Notes under the pieces: generated by a model
Told to the model about the DNA's origin: nothing
Databases searched by the model: none
The model's input: the letters and a program-made list of their open reading frames with translations, nothing else
From: AC-32 sp963716865
GTDB taxonomy: Bacteria; Actinomycetota; Thermoleophilia; Gaiellales; Gaiellaceae
Direction of reading: 5' to 3'
DNA length: 64,000 nt
Assembly (NCBI GenBank): GCA_963716865.1
Contig: CAVQUF010000003.1
Coordinates: 434,001-498,000 of the forward strand
Program-made: the position numbers and the translations under genes
Shown: positions 46,869 through 55,234 of the stretch, one piece after another
Position numbering within the stretch: the stretch's first letter is position 1
Layout of the letters: the number at the start of each line of letters is the position of its first letter

Positions 46869-48233
46869 TTAAAGCACCGAGAGGTAGCGGTCCTTCTCCC
46901 AGTCGGTGAGCTGCACGCGGTACTCGTCCCACTCCTTGCGCTTGAGCTCGACGTAGCGGTCGAAGATGTGCGGGCCGAGGGCCGTGCGCACGAGCTCCGA
47001 CTGCGCGAGCTCGTCGATCGCCTCACCCAGCGTCTCCGGCAGCGAGACGATCCCGCGCTCGCGCCGCTGCTCGGGCGTCAGGTGGTAGAGGTTCGTCTCC
47101 ATCGGCTCGGGCAACTCGTAGCCGCGCTCGATCCCCTCGAGCCCGGCGTGCAGCAGCGTCGCGAACGTGAGGTACGGGTTGCAAGCAGGGTCTGGACACC
47201 GGATCTCCGCGCGCGTCGCCTGCTCCGAGCCCGGCTTGTAGAGCGGGATCCGGATCAGCGCCGAGCGGTTGCGCTGCGACCAGGCCACGTAGACCGGCGC
47301 CTCGTAGCCGGGCACGAGCCGCTTGTAGGAGTTGACCCACTGCGCGAACACGGCCGAGATCTCGCGCGCGTGCCGAAGCTGCCCGGCGATGAAGGCCTTC
47401 CCGACGTCGGAGAGATGCCACTCGTCGTCGCCGTCGAAGAACGCATTGCGCCCCTCGGCGAACAGCGACTGGTGCGTGTGCATCCCCGAGCCGTTCTCGC
47501 CGAAGATCGGCTTCGGCATGAACGTGGCGTGGAAGCCGGCTTTCTTGGCGATCTCCTTGACGATCAGCCGGTACGTGACGGTGTGGTCGGCCATCGTCAG
47601 CGCCGGCGCGAAGCGCATGTCGATCTCGTGCTGGGAGGGACCGACCTCGTGGTGCACGTACTCGATCGGGATCCCGACCGACTCGAGCGCCCGGACGGTC
47701 TCCTGGCGCAGCTCGCTGGCGGCGTCCATCGTCGTCATCGCGAAGTAGCCGCCCTCGTCGAGCGTCTCCGTGCCGTGGTCGTCCTTGAAGAGGAAGTACT
47801 CGAGCTCCGGCCCGACGTTGAACGTGTCGAAGCCGAGCCCGGCCATCCGGTCGAGCGCGCGACGCAGGACGTGGCGCGGGTCGCCCTCGTACGGCTCCCC
47901 GTCGGGCGTGACGACGTCGCAGATCATCCGCGCGACCCTCGTCTCGCCCTCCTTCCACGGCATCGGCGTGAAGGTCTCGGGGTCCGGGATCGCAACCATG
48001 TCGGACTCCTCGATCGCGTTGAAACCTGTGATCGACGAGCCGTCGAAGCCCATCCCGTCGTCGAGCGCGGCCTCGATCTCGCTCGGCGTCACCGCGAAGC
48101 TCTTCAGGTGCCCCTCGATGTCGGTGAACCAGAGCAGCAGGAACTCGATCTGCTCGTCCTGGATCCGCCCCAGAACCTCTTTGCGAGCCTTCGGATCGCT
48201 CGTCGCCCTCGGCTTGCTCTCGACCTGCGCCAC
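46869..48233 (-). CDS. glnA: Type I glutamine synthetase, alpha-like form
   Basis: 454 residues from GTG 48233 with GGGAGG seven bases upstream. Beta-grasp: FLLLWFTDIEGHLKSFAVTP. Metal and ATP sites: FNVGPELEYFLFKDD, VHHEVGPSQHEIDMRFAPAL, FMPKPIFGENGSGMHTHQSL, NSYKRLVPGYEAPVYVAWSQ and RIPLYKP. The segment NLYHLTPEQRRERGIVSLPE lacks the 25-residue insert of the adenylylated class, so it resembles the feedback-inhibited alpha group. It makes glutamine from glutamate, ammonia and ATP. A terminator-like leader sits between the preceding MFS gene and this start. Confidence 0.95.
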   Translation of the reverse strand: MAQVESKPRATSDPKARKEVLGRIQDEQIEFLLLWFTDIEGHLKSFAVTPSEIEAALDDGMGFDGSSITGFNAIEESDMVAIPDPETFTPMPWKEGETRVARMICDVVTPDGEPYEGDPRHVLRRALDRMAGLGFDTFNVGPELEYFLFKDDHGTETLDEGGYFAMTTMDAASELRQETVRALESVGIPIEYVHHEVGPSQHEIDMRFAPALTMADHTVTYRLIVKEIAKKAGFHATFMPKPIFGENGSGMHTHQSLFAEGRNAFFDGDDEWHLSDVGKAFIAGQLRHAREISAVFAQWVNSYKRLVPGYEAPVYVAWSQRNRSALIRIPLYKPGSEQATRAEIRCPDPACNPYLTFATLLHAGLEGIERGYELPEPMETNLYHLTPEQRRERGIVSLPETLGEAIDELAQSELVRTALGPHIFDRYVELKRKEWDEYRVQLTDWEKDRYLSVL

Positions 48234-48257
48234 GCTCGTTCCTCCCTTCAAAACACA

Positions 48258-48296
48258 AAGACCCCGGACGCCCAGGCGTCCGAGGCCTCGTCGCCT
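48258..48296 (-). promoter_or_regulatory. Terminator-like leader of glnA (first copy)
   Basis: On the minus strand a 14-pair stem (GAGGCCTCGGACGC, loop CTGG, GCGTCCGGGGTCTT) is followed by TGTGTTTTG and then the ribosome binding site. Just upstream, AGGC can pair with GCCT of the left arm across six bases (48296-48285), a mutually exclusive fold. It matches the leader of the second glnA in plan and sequence. It could also simply terminate the MFS operon. Confidence 0.6.
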
Positions 48297-48307
48297 ACGA
48301 ACCGCGC

Positions 48308-49564
48308 TCAGTCTACAACAGCGACCGCCGAAAGCTTCTCGAGCTCCTCGTCGCGGCCGTGGTGCGCGATCGCGCGGCCGAAGAGCGTGAGGGCCGGTGC
48401 CATCACGAGCGCACTGGAGGCCAGCGCGGTGCGGATGCCCCACACGTTTCCGACCACGCCGAACACGGGGCCTCCTCCGGCCTGGCCGATCGCGTTCGCC
48501 TGGCCCGTGAACGAGAACACCGTCGCGCGGACGCTCGAATCGGTGATCTGTCGGGTGAGCCACGTGTCGTAGAGCGGCCCCGCCATGTTGCGGGCGAAGA
48601 AGACACCGAGCAGGCCGGCGATCGCGACCCACGTCGAGCCTGCGAGCGCGAAGATGAGCAGGGCAACCATCTCCAGAGCCGTGAACCCGAACAGATAGCG
48701 TGCGACCACTCCGCGGCCGCCTCGCTCGACGCGTCTGATCAGGCCGCCGATCGCGGCGATGTTCAGGAACATCCCCACGAGCCAGAAGATGCCGAACCAG
48801 ACCACCGGATCGAGCTCCCCGACGGCAGGAAGGCCCACATCTCGGAGGAAGTGGGCCTCCTTCAGCCGGTCGAACGCCTCACTGGAGGCGCCCATGAAGA
48901 GCTCGACTCCTGCCAGCAGCATGATCACGGGAGCCGCCCACGCGTAACGTGCGCCGGCCGCTGCGGTCGACCGCAGCTCTGCCAGGGCCGACGCGCGATC
49001 GGCCCGCCGCCGCCGGCGAAACCCGGTCTCGGGCATCACGAAGATGCAGGCGATCCCGCACGCGATCGTGAACGCCCCGCCGAGCATTACGCCCGCCTGC
49101 AGCGAGAGCGTGCCGACCAGAACCTGCAGGAGGAGCCCGAAGACCGCGCCGGCCTGGCCGAAGCGGGCGCCGCGCAGGAAAACGGTCCCGACGCTCTCCA
49201 CGCCGACCTCGTCCGTGATCCATGCCTGCTCCGCGCCGCTCGTGAACGTGTAGGCAAAGCCCCAGAAGGCCCAGAGCGCGATGATCGCCCACGGCGCCGA
49301 GACGAGCCCGACCGCGAGCCAGGCCACCCCCGTGCCGAGGTAGCCGATGATCAGCGAGAGGCGCCGGCTGTACGTGTCGGCCACGACTCCGGTCGGGATC
49401 TCGAAGAGGAAGACGGCGGCCTCCATTGCCGTCCCCATCAGCACCAGCTGCAACGGCGAGAGGTGGAGCTCCTGAACGAGATAGACCGCCATCACGACCC
49501 AGGTGGGCATGCTGAGCCCGAAGCTGACGCCGTAGTAGACGGTCGTCGCCGGGAGCCGCCTCAT
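48308..49564 (-). CDS. Major facilitator superfamily transporter
   Basis: 418 residues from ATG 49564, in an ATGA overlap with the ABC permease gene. About twelve helices; the loop 2-3 motif is AVFLFEIPTGVVADTYSRRL, close to MFS motif A. The style is that of drug or metabolite exporters of the multidrug branch. Co-transcription with an ABC-2 ATPase and permease suggests one export or resistance function served by two systems. Substrate unknown. The gene ends 24 nt upstream of the hairpin preceding glnA. Confidence 0.85.
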   Translation of the reverse strand: MRRLPATTVYYGVSFGLSMPTWVVMAVYLVQELHLSPLQLVLMGTAMEAAVFLFEIPTGVVADTYSRRLSLIIGYLGTGVAWLAVGLVSAPWAIIALWAFWGFAYTFTSGAEQAWITDEVGVESVGTVFLRGARFGQAGAVFGLLLQVLVGTLSLQAGVMLGGAFTIACGIACIFVMPETGFRRRRRADRASALAELRSTAAAGARYAWAAPVIMLLAGVELFMGASSEAFDRLKEAHFLRDVGLPAVGELDPVVWFGIFWLVGMFLNIAAIGGLIRRVERGGRGVVARYLFGFTALEMVALLIFALAGSTWVAIAGLLGVFFARNMAGPLYDTWLTRQITDSSVRATVFSFTGQANAIGQAGGGPVFGVVGNVWGIRTALASSALVMAPALTLFGRAIAHHGRDEELEKLSAVAVVD

Positions 49565-50394
49565 CCCGAGCGCTTGAGCTTCCCGTGCTTCTTCGCGTAG
49601 CGCTCACCCGTGCGGAAGGTCCAGAGCCCGAGCGGCACCGAGACGATCCCGATCACGATCAGCGGCCAGATGTCGCCCCACAGGTCGGCCAGGTCTGCGC
49701 CGTCGAGGATCGCGGCACGACAGCCCTCGAGCGCGTACGTCGCCGGCGAGATCTTCGACAGAGCCTGCATCCACCCCGGCAGCACGGACACCGGGTAGTA
49801 GACGCCCGAGACGACCAGCAGGAGCCCCTGCGCGACGAACCCGAGCTGCGTCCCCTTCTCCGGCGAGATCAGCGGGAGGACCGCGGTCATCATCCCGACG
49901 CCGATGAACGAGATCGAGGCGATCATCAGCAGCACGATCGCGGCGGCGTAGTTCGCGTCCGGGAGGCTCAGGCTGAAGAACACGGCGACGACGCCGAACA
50001 GGAGCACGGCCCGCACGACGCCGTAGCCGATCGCGAAGATCCCCATCCCCAGCAGGTGCGCGGGGCGTGAGAGCGGCGCCATGAACGTGTACTCGATCGT
50101 CCCCTCCCAGCGCTCCCAGGCGACGGTCTCGGTGAGGATCTCGAAGATGATCCCGAGGTAGGCCCAGATGACCGCGCCGACGAGCAGGATCGTCGTCAGC
50201 TCGTTGACATTGACCTTCCCACCCATGGCCGGAATGCCCTCGGCAATGAAGACGATCGTGAGCGTGTTCGCGACCGTCCAGATGAAGAACGCGACGTCCC
50301 ACCAGATGTAGCGCTTGACGAGGTAGATGTTGCGCTCGACGACCCCGCCGAGCCCGATCAGCTCGTGGCGCAGGGCGAGAGACATGGCCCTCAT
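49561..50394 (-). CDS. ABC-2 type exporter permease
   Basis: 277 residues from ATG 50394. Six hydrophobic segments with the ABC-2 pattern, including FFIWTVANTLTIVFIAEGIP, VRAVLLFGVVAVFFSLSLPD and SGVYYPVSVLPGWMQALSKI, followed by SPATYALEGCRAAILDG. It pairs with the ATPase upstream, with a four-base overlap at each end of the gene. ABC-2 systems export drugs, polysaccharides or lipids. Nothing here distinguishes the cargo. Confidence 0.87.
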   Translation of the reverse strand: MRAMSLALRHELIGLGGVVERNIYLVKRYIWWDVAFFIWTVANTLTIVFIAEGIPAMGGKVNVNELTTILLVGAVIWAYLGIIFEILTETVAWERWEGTIEYTFMAPLSRPAHLLGMGIFAIGYGVVRAVLLFGVVAVFFSLSLPDANYAAAIVLLMIASISFIGVGMMTAVLPLISPEKGTQLGFVAQGLLLVVSGVYYPVSVLPGWMQALSKISPATYALEGCRAAILDGADLADLWGDIWPLIVIGIVSVPLGLWTFRTGERYAKKHGKLKRSG

Positions 50395-51176
50395 CGGTTT
50401 CCCTCCTCTCCGTTCTCGAACGCGTGGCCGCTCGCGGCGAAGAACGCCTCCTCGAGCGTCGCCGAGTCGTACCGCGCCTTCAGCTCGTCGGCCGGCTCGA
50501 GGCAGAGGAGCTCGCCGTCGTCGAGGATCCCGATCCGGTCGGCGAGGGTCTCGGCCTCGGCGAGGTCGTGCGTGCAGAGCAGCACGGACGCGTCGTGCTC
50601 GGCGCGAACCTCGCGGATGAAGCTCTGCACCTCCTGCTTGGAGCGCGGATCGAGGCCCGTGGTCGGCTCGTCGAGCAGGAGCAGGATCGGCGCGGTCAGC
50701 AGGGCCCGCGCGAGCGCGACCTTCTGCTGCATCCCGCGCGAGAGGCCCTCCATCGGATCGCCGCTGCGGTCTTCGGGGAAGCCGACCCGCTGGAGGATCT
50801 CCGGGATCCGGTCACGCGTTTCCGAGCCGCGCATCCCGTAGAAGCGCGCCGCGTAGCTCAGGTTCTCGACCGCGGACATCTTCTTGAAGAACGAGGCCTC
50901 GACCGAGACGCGGTTGACGAGCTTGCGGACGGCGCGCGTCTCCCGGAACGCATCGTGGCCGAAGACGAGCGCGCTTCCGGAATCAGGGATGAGCAGGGTC
51001 GAGAGCAGCCGGACGAGCGTCGACTTCCCGGAGCCGTTCTGCCCGAGCACGGCGACGCACTCGCCCCGCTCGATGTCGAACGTCACGCCGTCGAGCGCGG
51101 TCACGCGCTTCCGCCCACGGCGACCGTCGCGGCGGACGAACTCCTTGCACAGGTTGCGAACTTCGAGGGCTTTCAT
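50391..51176 (-). CDS. ABC-2 type exporter ATP-binding protein
   Basis: 261 residues from ATG 51176 (MKALEVRNLCKEFVRRDGRR). Walker A is GQNGSGKSTLVRLLSTLL, the signature is LSRGMQQKVALARALLTAP, Walker B is ILLLLDEPTTGLDPRSKQ, with the switch His in LLCTHDLAEAE. The DrrA/NatA-like subfamily drives ABC-2 exporters. It heads the ATPase-permease-MFS unit and diverges from the second glutamine synthetase across a 267-bp gap. Confidence 0.92.
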   Translation of the reverse strand: MKALEVRNLCKEFVRRDGRRGRKRVTALDGVTFDIERGECVAVLGQNGSGKSTLVRLLSTLLIPDSGSALVFGHDAFRETRAVRKLVNRVSVEASFFKKMSAVENLSYAARFYGMRGSETRDRIPEILQRVGFPEDRSGDPMEGLSRGMQQKVALARALLTAPILLLLDEPTTGLDPRSKQEVQSFIREVRAEHDASVLLCTHDLAEAETLADRIGILDDGELLCLEPADELKARYDSATLEEAFFAASGHAFENGEEGNR

Positions 51177-51377
51177 CAGTGGCTCCAACTCGACGGGACA
51201 CGGACAGGGCGCGCCCGCCTACGAGGGGGCGCGCACGGAAACCGGAGTCAGTCGAGGAGCAACATCGCCGGTCGAGGGTACCTCCGCATTGCGAGGACCG
51301 CAACCCGGCGCACTCTGGACAGCGTCCGTGCTCTCCACTACTCTGGGCTGCAGCGTCGGCCGCTGAAGGCAGGCGCG

Positions 51378-51426
51378 GAGGCATTGGGGCCTCAGGACTC
51401 GCAGGAGTCCTGGGCCCTTTTTGTTT
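51378..51426 (+). promoter_or_regulatory. Terminator-like leader of second glnA, with alternative hairpin
   Basis: AGGACTC-GCAG-GAGTCCT extends outward through GGGGCC/GGGCCC and ends in TTTTTGTTT (51418-51426), a textbook intrinsic terminator 17 bases before the start codon. GAGGC (51378-51382) can instead pair with GCCTC (51389-51393), the terminator left arm. No gene is read into this leader from upstream, so attenuation of glnA is the natural reading. The rest of the 51177-51377 gap shows no coding sequence. Confidence 0.65.
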
Positions 51427-51443
51427 GGTCCGAAAGGAGGAGC

Positions 51444-52898
51444 ATGGCGGCGCAAGAGACACGGCACTACCCGGCGAACGGCTCGGCGGAGAAGCCGGCG
51501 GATACTGGGACGCGGAGCGTTCTCGAGTGGGCGGGCCAGACGCGGGCCCAGATGGTCGACCTCAAGTTCTGCGACCTGCTCGGCACCTGGCAGCACGTGA
51601 CGCTGCCGATCACGGCCTTCGACGAGTCCGCCTTCGATGAGGGGCTCGGCTTCGACGGCTCCTCGATCCGCGGCTGGCAGAGCATCGCCGAGTCGGACAT
51701 GCTCCTGATGCCCGACCCTGCGAGCGCCGTGCTCGACCCGTTCACCGAGGCGCCGACGCTCTCGCTCGTCTGCGAGATCGCCGACCCGGTGACGAGGGAG
51801 GGCTACGGCAAGGACCCGAGGCGAATCGCCCGGCGGGCCGAGGAGTACCTGGTCGAGACCGGCATCGCCGACACGGCCTACTTCGGGCCAGAGTGCGAGT
51901 TCTTCGTGCTCGACTCGGTCTCGTACGAGCTCGCCGACCACCGCTCCCACTACGCGATCGACTCGGCCGAGGGCCACTGGAACTCCGGCGAGCCGGGCCT
52001 GGGGTACACGGTCCGGCCCAAGGAGGGCTACTTCCCACCCGCTCCGCACGACACGCTGCACGACCTGCGCAGCGCGATGGTGCTGACGCTCGAGCGGCTC
52101 GGGATCCCGTGCGAGTTCCACCACCACGAGGTCGCCTCCGGCGGCCAGTGCGAGATCGACCTTCGCTACCAGTCGCTCACCCGGATGGCCGACCAGGTCC
52201 TGACCTACAAGTACGTCGTCAAGAACCTCGCCCGCGCGGCCGGCAAGACCGTCACGTTCATGCCGAAGCCGCTCTACGGCGACAACGGCTCGGGCATGCA
52301 CACCCACCAGTCCCTCTGGAAGGAGGGCACGCCGTTGATGGCCGACCGCTCCGGGTACGCCGGGCTCTCGCAGCTCGCGCGCTCGTACGTGGGCGGCCTG
52401 CTCGCCCACGCTCCGGCGCTGCTCGCGTTCTGCGCGCCGACGACGAACTCGTACCGGCGGCTGGTGCCTGGGTTCGAGGCGCCGGTCAACCTCGTCTACT
52501 CGCAGCGGAACCGCTCCGCGTGCATCCGGATCCCGATGTACTCCGAGTCGCCGAAGGCGAAGCGGATCGAGTTCCGGTGCCCGGACGCGGCCGCGAACCC
52601 GTACCTGGCGTTCTCGGCGATGCTGATGGCCGGGATCGACGGGGCTCAGAAGGGGCTCGACGCCGGCGAGCCGGCGGACTACGACCTCTTCGAGGAGGAC
52701 CGTGGCGTGGCGCAGGTGCCGGGCTCGCTCGCCGAGGCGCTCGACGCGCTCGAGGCCGACCACGAGTTCCTGCTCGCGGGAGGCGTCTTCTCGAAGGAGC
52801 TGATCCGCACCTGGATCGACTACAAGCGGGCGAACGAGGTCGACGTCGTGCGGCTCCGCCCCCACCCGGCGGAGTTCGCCCTCTACTACGACTGCTAG
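51444..52898 (+). CDS. glnA: Type I glutamine synthetase, beta-like form
   Basis: 484 residues from ATG 51444 with AAAGGAGG upstream. Motifs: MVDLKFCDLLGTWQHVTLPI, YFGPECEFFVLDSV, FHHHEVASGGQCEIDLRYQS, FMPKPLYGDNGSGMHTHQSL, NSYRRLVPGFEAPVNLVYSQ and RIEFRCPDAAANPYLAFSAM. An insert region and PADYDLFEED, in the place of the adenylylated Tyr loop, favour the beta class. It differs clearly from the other glnA 3 kb away. Downstream genes (acetyltransferase, PII, AmtB) overlap or follow closely, so this copy belongs to an ammonium-scavenging operon. Confidence 0.95.
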   Translation: MAAQETRHYPANGSAEKPADTGTRSVLEWAGQTRAQMVDLKFCDLLGTWQHVTLPITAFDESAFDEGLGFDGSSIRGWQSIAESDMLLMPDPASAVLDPFTEAPTLSLVCEIADPVTREGYGKDPRRIARRAEEYLVETGIADTAYFGPECEFFVLDSVSYELADHRSHYAIDSAEGHWNSGEPGLGYTVRPKEGYFPPAPHDTLHDLRSAMVLTLERLGIPCEFHHHEVASGGQCEIDLRYQSLTRMADQVLTYKYVVKNLARAAGKTVTFMPKPLYGDNGSGMHTHQSLWKEGTPLMADRSGYAGLSQLARSYVGGLLAHAPALLAFCAPTTNSYRRLVPGFEAPVNLVYSQRNRSACIRIPMYSESPKAKRIEFRCPDAAANPYLAFSAMLMAGIDGAQKGLDAGEPADYDLFEEDRGVAQVPGSLAEALDALEADHEFLLAGGVFSKELIRTWIDYKRANEVDVVRLRPHPAEFALYYDC

Positions 52899-53398
52899 TG
52901 ATCGCAACCGCCGCCGACGTGCGAGACCTCGGACCTGGTGACTGGCCCGAGGTCTCGCGGATCTACGCAGAGGGGATCGCGACCGGGAACGCGACCTTCG
53001 AAACGACGGTGCCCTCGTGGGACGCCTGGGACGCGGCGCACCTGCCCGAGCACCGCTTCGCGGCGGTTCGCGACGGCCGCGTCGTGGGCTGGATCGCGCT
53101 CGCTCCCACGTCGGAACGGCCGTGCTATGCCGGGGTGGCCGAGATCAGCGCCTACGTCGCGGCCGAGGCCCGCGGCGAGAGCGTCGGGTCGGCGCTCCTG
53201 GCCACCGCCGTCGAAAGCTCGGAGCGCGGCGGCATCTGGACGCTCGAGACGGGCGTGTTCCCGGAGAACGAGCCGAGCCTCGCGTTGCTGACCCGGTTCG
53301 GCTTCCGGGTCGTGGGGATGCGCGAGCGCATCGGGCGGCTCCACGGCGTGTGGCGAGACGTGTTCCTGCTGGAACGACGAAGCGAGGTGGTGACATGA
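52898..53398 (+). CDS. GNAT acetyltransferase, phosphinothricin acetyltransferase-like
   Basis: 166 residues from GTG 52898, sharing one base with the glutamine synthetase stop (TAGTG). GNAT pattern: VRDLGPGDWPEVSRIYAEGI, FETTVPSWDAWDAAH, VVGWIALAPTSERPCYAGVA, ISAYVAAEARGESVGSALL (acetyl-CoA loop, slightly altered from RGxGxG), and FPENEPSLALLTRFGFRVVG. The GIATGNATFET start and C-terminal HGVWRDVFLLERR are those of Pat/YncA enzymes, which acetylate phosphinothricin, methionine sulfone or sulfoximine, all inhibitors of glutamine synthetase. Its place directly behind glnA fits such protection. Other amines cannot be excluded. Confidence 0.87.
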   Translation: MIATAADVRDLGPGDWPEVSRIYAEGIATGNATFETTVPSWDAWDAAHLPEHRFAAVRDGRVVGWIALAPTSERPCYAGVAEISAYVAAEARGESVGSALLATAVESSERGGIWTLETGVFPENEPSLALLTRFGFRVVGMRERIGRLHGVWRDVFLLERRSEVVT

Positions 53399-53748
53399 CG
53401 AAGGTCGAGGCGGTCGTCCTGCGCGAGCGCGTCGAGATCGTGATCGACGCGGTGGAGGACCAGACCGGGCACGTGGGCGTGACCGTCGTCGAGGCGGTCG
53501 GGCACGGGCGCGAGCCCGGGATCACGCACGAGTACCGCGGCCAGGTCTTCGAATCGCGCTTCCTGCCGAAGGCGCTGCTCACGTTCGTGGTGGCCGACGA
53601 GCTCGCTGACGCCGTGGTCGCGACGATCGCCGACGCGGCCCGCAGCGGCAACGACTGCGGCGACGGGCTCGTCTGGACGACGCCTGCCCACCGCGTCACG
53701 CACAACCGCACGGGCCTTCCGCTCGCCCGCGCGGAGGAGGCGGCATGA
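53395..53748 (+). CDS. PII-family nitrogen regulator, T-loop Tyr replaced
   Basis: 117 residues from ATG 53395, overlapping the acetyltransferase stop. The PII fold is recognisable: VTVVEAVGHGREPGITHEYR, FLPKALLTFVVADELADAVV, DAARSGNDCGDGLVWTTPAH and VTHNRTG. Aligned by the YRG and FLPK anchors, the position of the modified Tyr-51 is Phe (F52), while Tyr-46 is kept (Y47). The N-terminal strand VEAVVLRERVEIVIDAVEDQ also diverges from KxVxAII. It should still bind ATP and 2-oxoglutarate and gate the AmtB encoded next, but cannot be uridylylated or adenylylated at that site. Confidence 0.88.
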   Translation: MTKVEAVVLRERVEIVIDAVEDQTGHVGVTVVEAVGHGREPGITHEYRGQVFESRFLPKALLTFVVADELADAVVATIADAARSGNDCGDGLVWTTPAHRVTHNRTGLPLARAEEAA

Positions 53749-53845
53749 GACGCCGCTTGCGGTGTCTCTCTCAGGCTGCGCGGGCTCTGCCCGTGCAGGC
53801 GTCTGCACTGACCGGTCGACACGCCAGCCGTCAGGAGGAAACGGA

Positions 53846-55234
53846 ATGAAGAACAGCGACCTCCTTCTCGCCGCGAACACCATCTGGGTCGTCGTCGCCG
53901 CGATCCTCGTGATGTTCATGCAGGCCGGCTTCGCCTTCCTCGAGGCCGGCCTGACCAGGATGAAGAACGCCGCGCACATCGCGGGGAAGAACGTCCTCAT
54001 CTTCGCGGTCTGCTCGCTGGTCTACTGGGCGGTCGGGTTCGGAATCGCCTTCGGCGACGGGGGCTCCGTGGTCGGGACGCACGGCTTCGCGCCCTCGGTG
54101 GATTCGCTGCTCGCCGTCGGCAAGGCTCCGTACTCGTTCTTCACCACCGTCCCGGCTGCGGCCGGCTACATGTTCGAGGTCGTCTTCGCAGGCGTCTCCC
54201 TGGCGATCGTCTGGGGGGCGATGGCCGAACGGGCAAAGCTCTGGGTCTATTTCGTGTTCGGCGCCGTCTTCACGCTCATCTACTCGGTCACCTCGCACTG
54301 GATCTGGGGCGGGGGCTGGCTGTTCGGGCTCGGGATGCAGGACTTCGCCGGCTCGACCGTCGTCCACTACCAGGGCGCGCTCGCGGCGCTGGCCGGCGCG
54401 CTGCTGCTGGGCTCGCGCATCGGCAAGTTCGAGGGGAAGCGCGCCAACCCGATCCCCGGCCACAACATCCCCTACGCCGTCCTCGGCACGATCATCCTCT
54501 GGTTCGGCTGGTTCGGCTTCAACCCGGGCTCGACGCTCGCGGTCGTGACCGGGCACAAGGTCGGCTTCTTCGCGTACGTCGCGCTGACGACGAACCTCGC
54601 CGCCGCGGCGGGTGCCCTCAGCGGCGCTGTCACGGCCTGGCTCGTGCTCCGCAAGCCCGACATCTCGATGATCCTGAACGGCGTGCTCGCGGCCCTCGTG
54701 GCCATCACCGCCGCTTCCGGCTTCGTCGCGCCTTGGGCGGCCGTCGTGATCGGGCTCGTCTCGGGCGTGATCGCGGTCGTCGGCGTCCTCGCGGTCGAGC
54801 GCATCGGCATCGACGACCCGATCGGAGCGGTCTCGGTCCACGGCGTCTCCGGCATCTGGGGGACGGTGGCCACGGGGCTCTTCGCCGTGCCCGCCCTCGC
54901 GAAGACGCTGAACACCGGCCAGGGCGGGTTCTTTTACACGGGCTCCCTGCACCAGGTGTGGGTGCAGCTCCTCGGGCTCGCCGCGGTCGGCGCGTTCACG
55001 TTCTCGGCCTCGTTCGCTTGCCTCTGGGCGATGAAGCGCCTCTGGGGAATCCGCGTCGAGGAGGAGACGGAGACCGCGGGCCTGGACGTCTCCGAGCACG
55101 GCATGTGGGGCTATCCCGAGTTCTACATCCCCGTCCCCGGCGGCTACGGCACCGAGGCGCACAGCCATCTGCTCGGGCACACGCACGACCGTCGTCCGCT
55201 CCGGGCACCACCGTCTATCGAGGAGGCAGCATGA
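53846..55234 (+). CDS. amtB: Ammonium transporter
   Basis: 462 residues from ATG 53846 with AGGAGGAAACGGA upstream. Eleven helices expected. Conserved parts: LVMFMQAGFAFLEAGLTRMK, MAERAKLWVYFVFGAVFTLI, twin-His region STVVHYQGALAALAGALLLG, ILWFGWFGFNPGS, and near the end IGAVSVHGVSGIWGTVATGL with the second pore His. The cytoplasmic tail of about 60 residues ends in GYGTEAHSHLLGHTHDRRPL, which is His-rich and unusual. It imports ammonium and is normally plugged by the PII protein encoded upstream. An inverted repeat lies in the gap after the PII gene. Confidence 0.96.
   Translation: MKNSDLLLAANTIWVVVAAILVMFMQAGFAFLEAGLTRMKNAAHIAGKNVLIFAVCSLVYWAVGFGIAFGDGGSVVGTHGFAPSVDSLLAVGKAPYSFFTTVPAAAGYMFEVVFAGVSLAIVWGAMAERAKLWVYFVFGAVFTLIYSVTSHWIWGGGWLFGLGMQDFAGSTVVHYQGALAALAGALLLGSRIGKFEGKRANPIPGHNIPYAVLGTIILWFGWFGFNPGSTLAVVTGHKVGFFAYVALTTNLAAAAGALSGAVTAWLVLRKPDISMILNGVLAALVAITAASGFVAPWAAVVIGLVSGVIAVVGVLAVERIGIDDPIGAVSVHGVSGIWGTVATGLFAVPALAKTLNTGQGGFFYTGSLHQVWVQLLGLAAVGAFTFSASFACLWAMKRLWGIRVEEETETAGLDVSEHGMWGYPEFYIPVPGGYGTEAHSHLLGHTHDRRPLRAPPSIEEAA

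Noticed and set aside
48258..51426. glnA leaders as copies of the known glutamine riboswitch
   Set aside because: I could not find the conserved three-way junction sequences of the glnA or downstream-peptide motifs; only the terminator and a small competing hairpin are evident.
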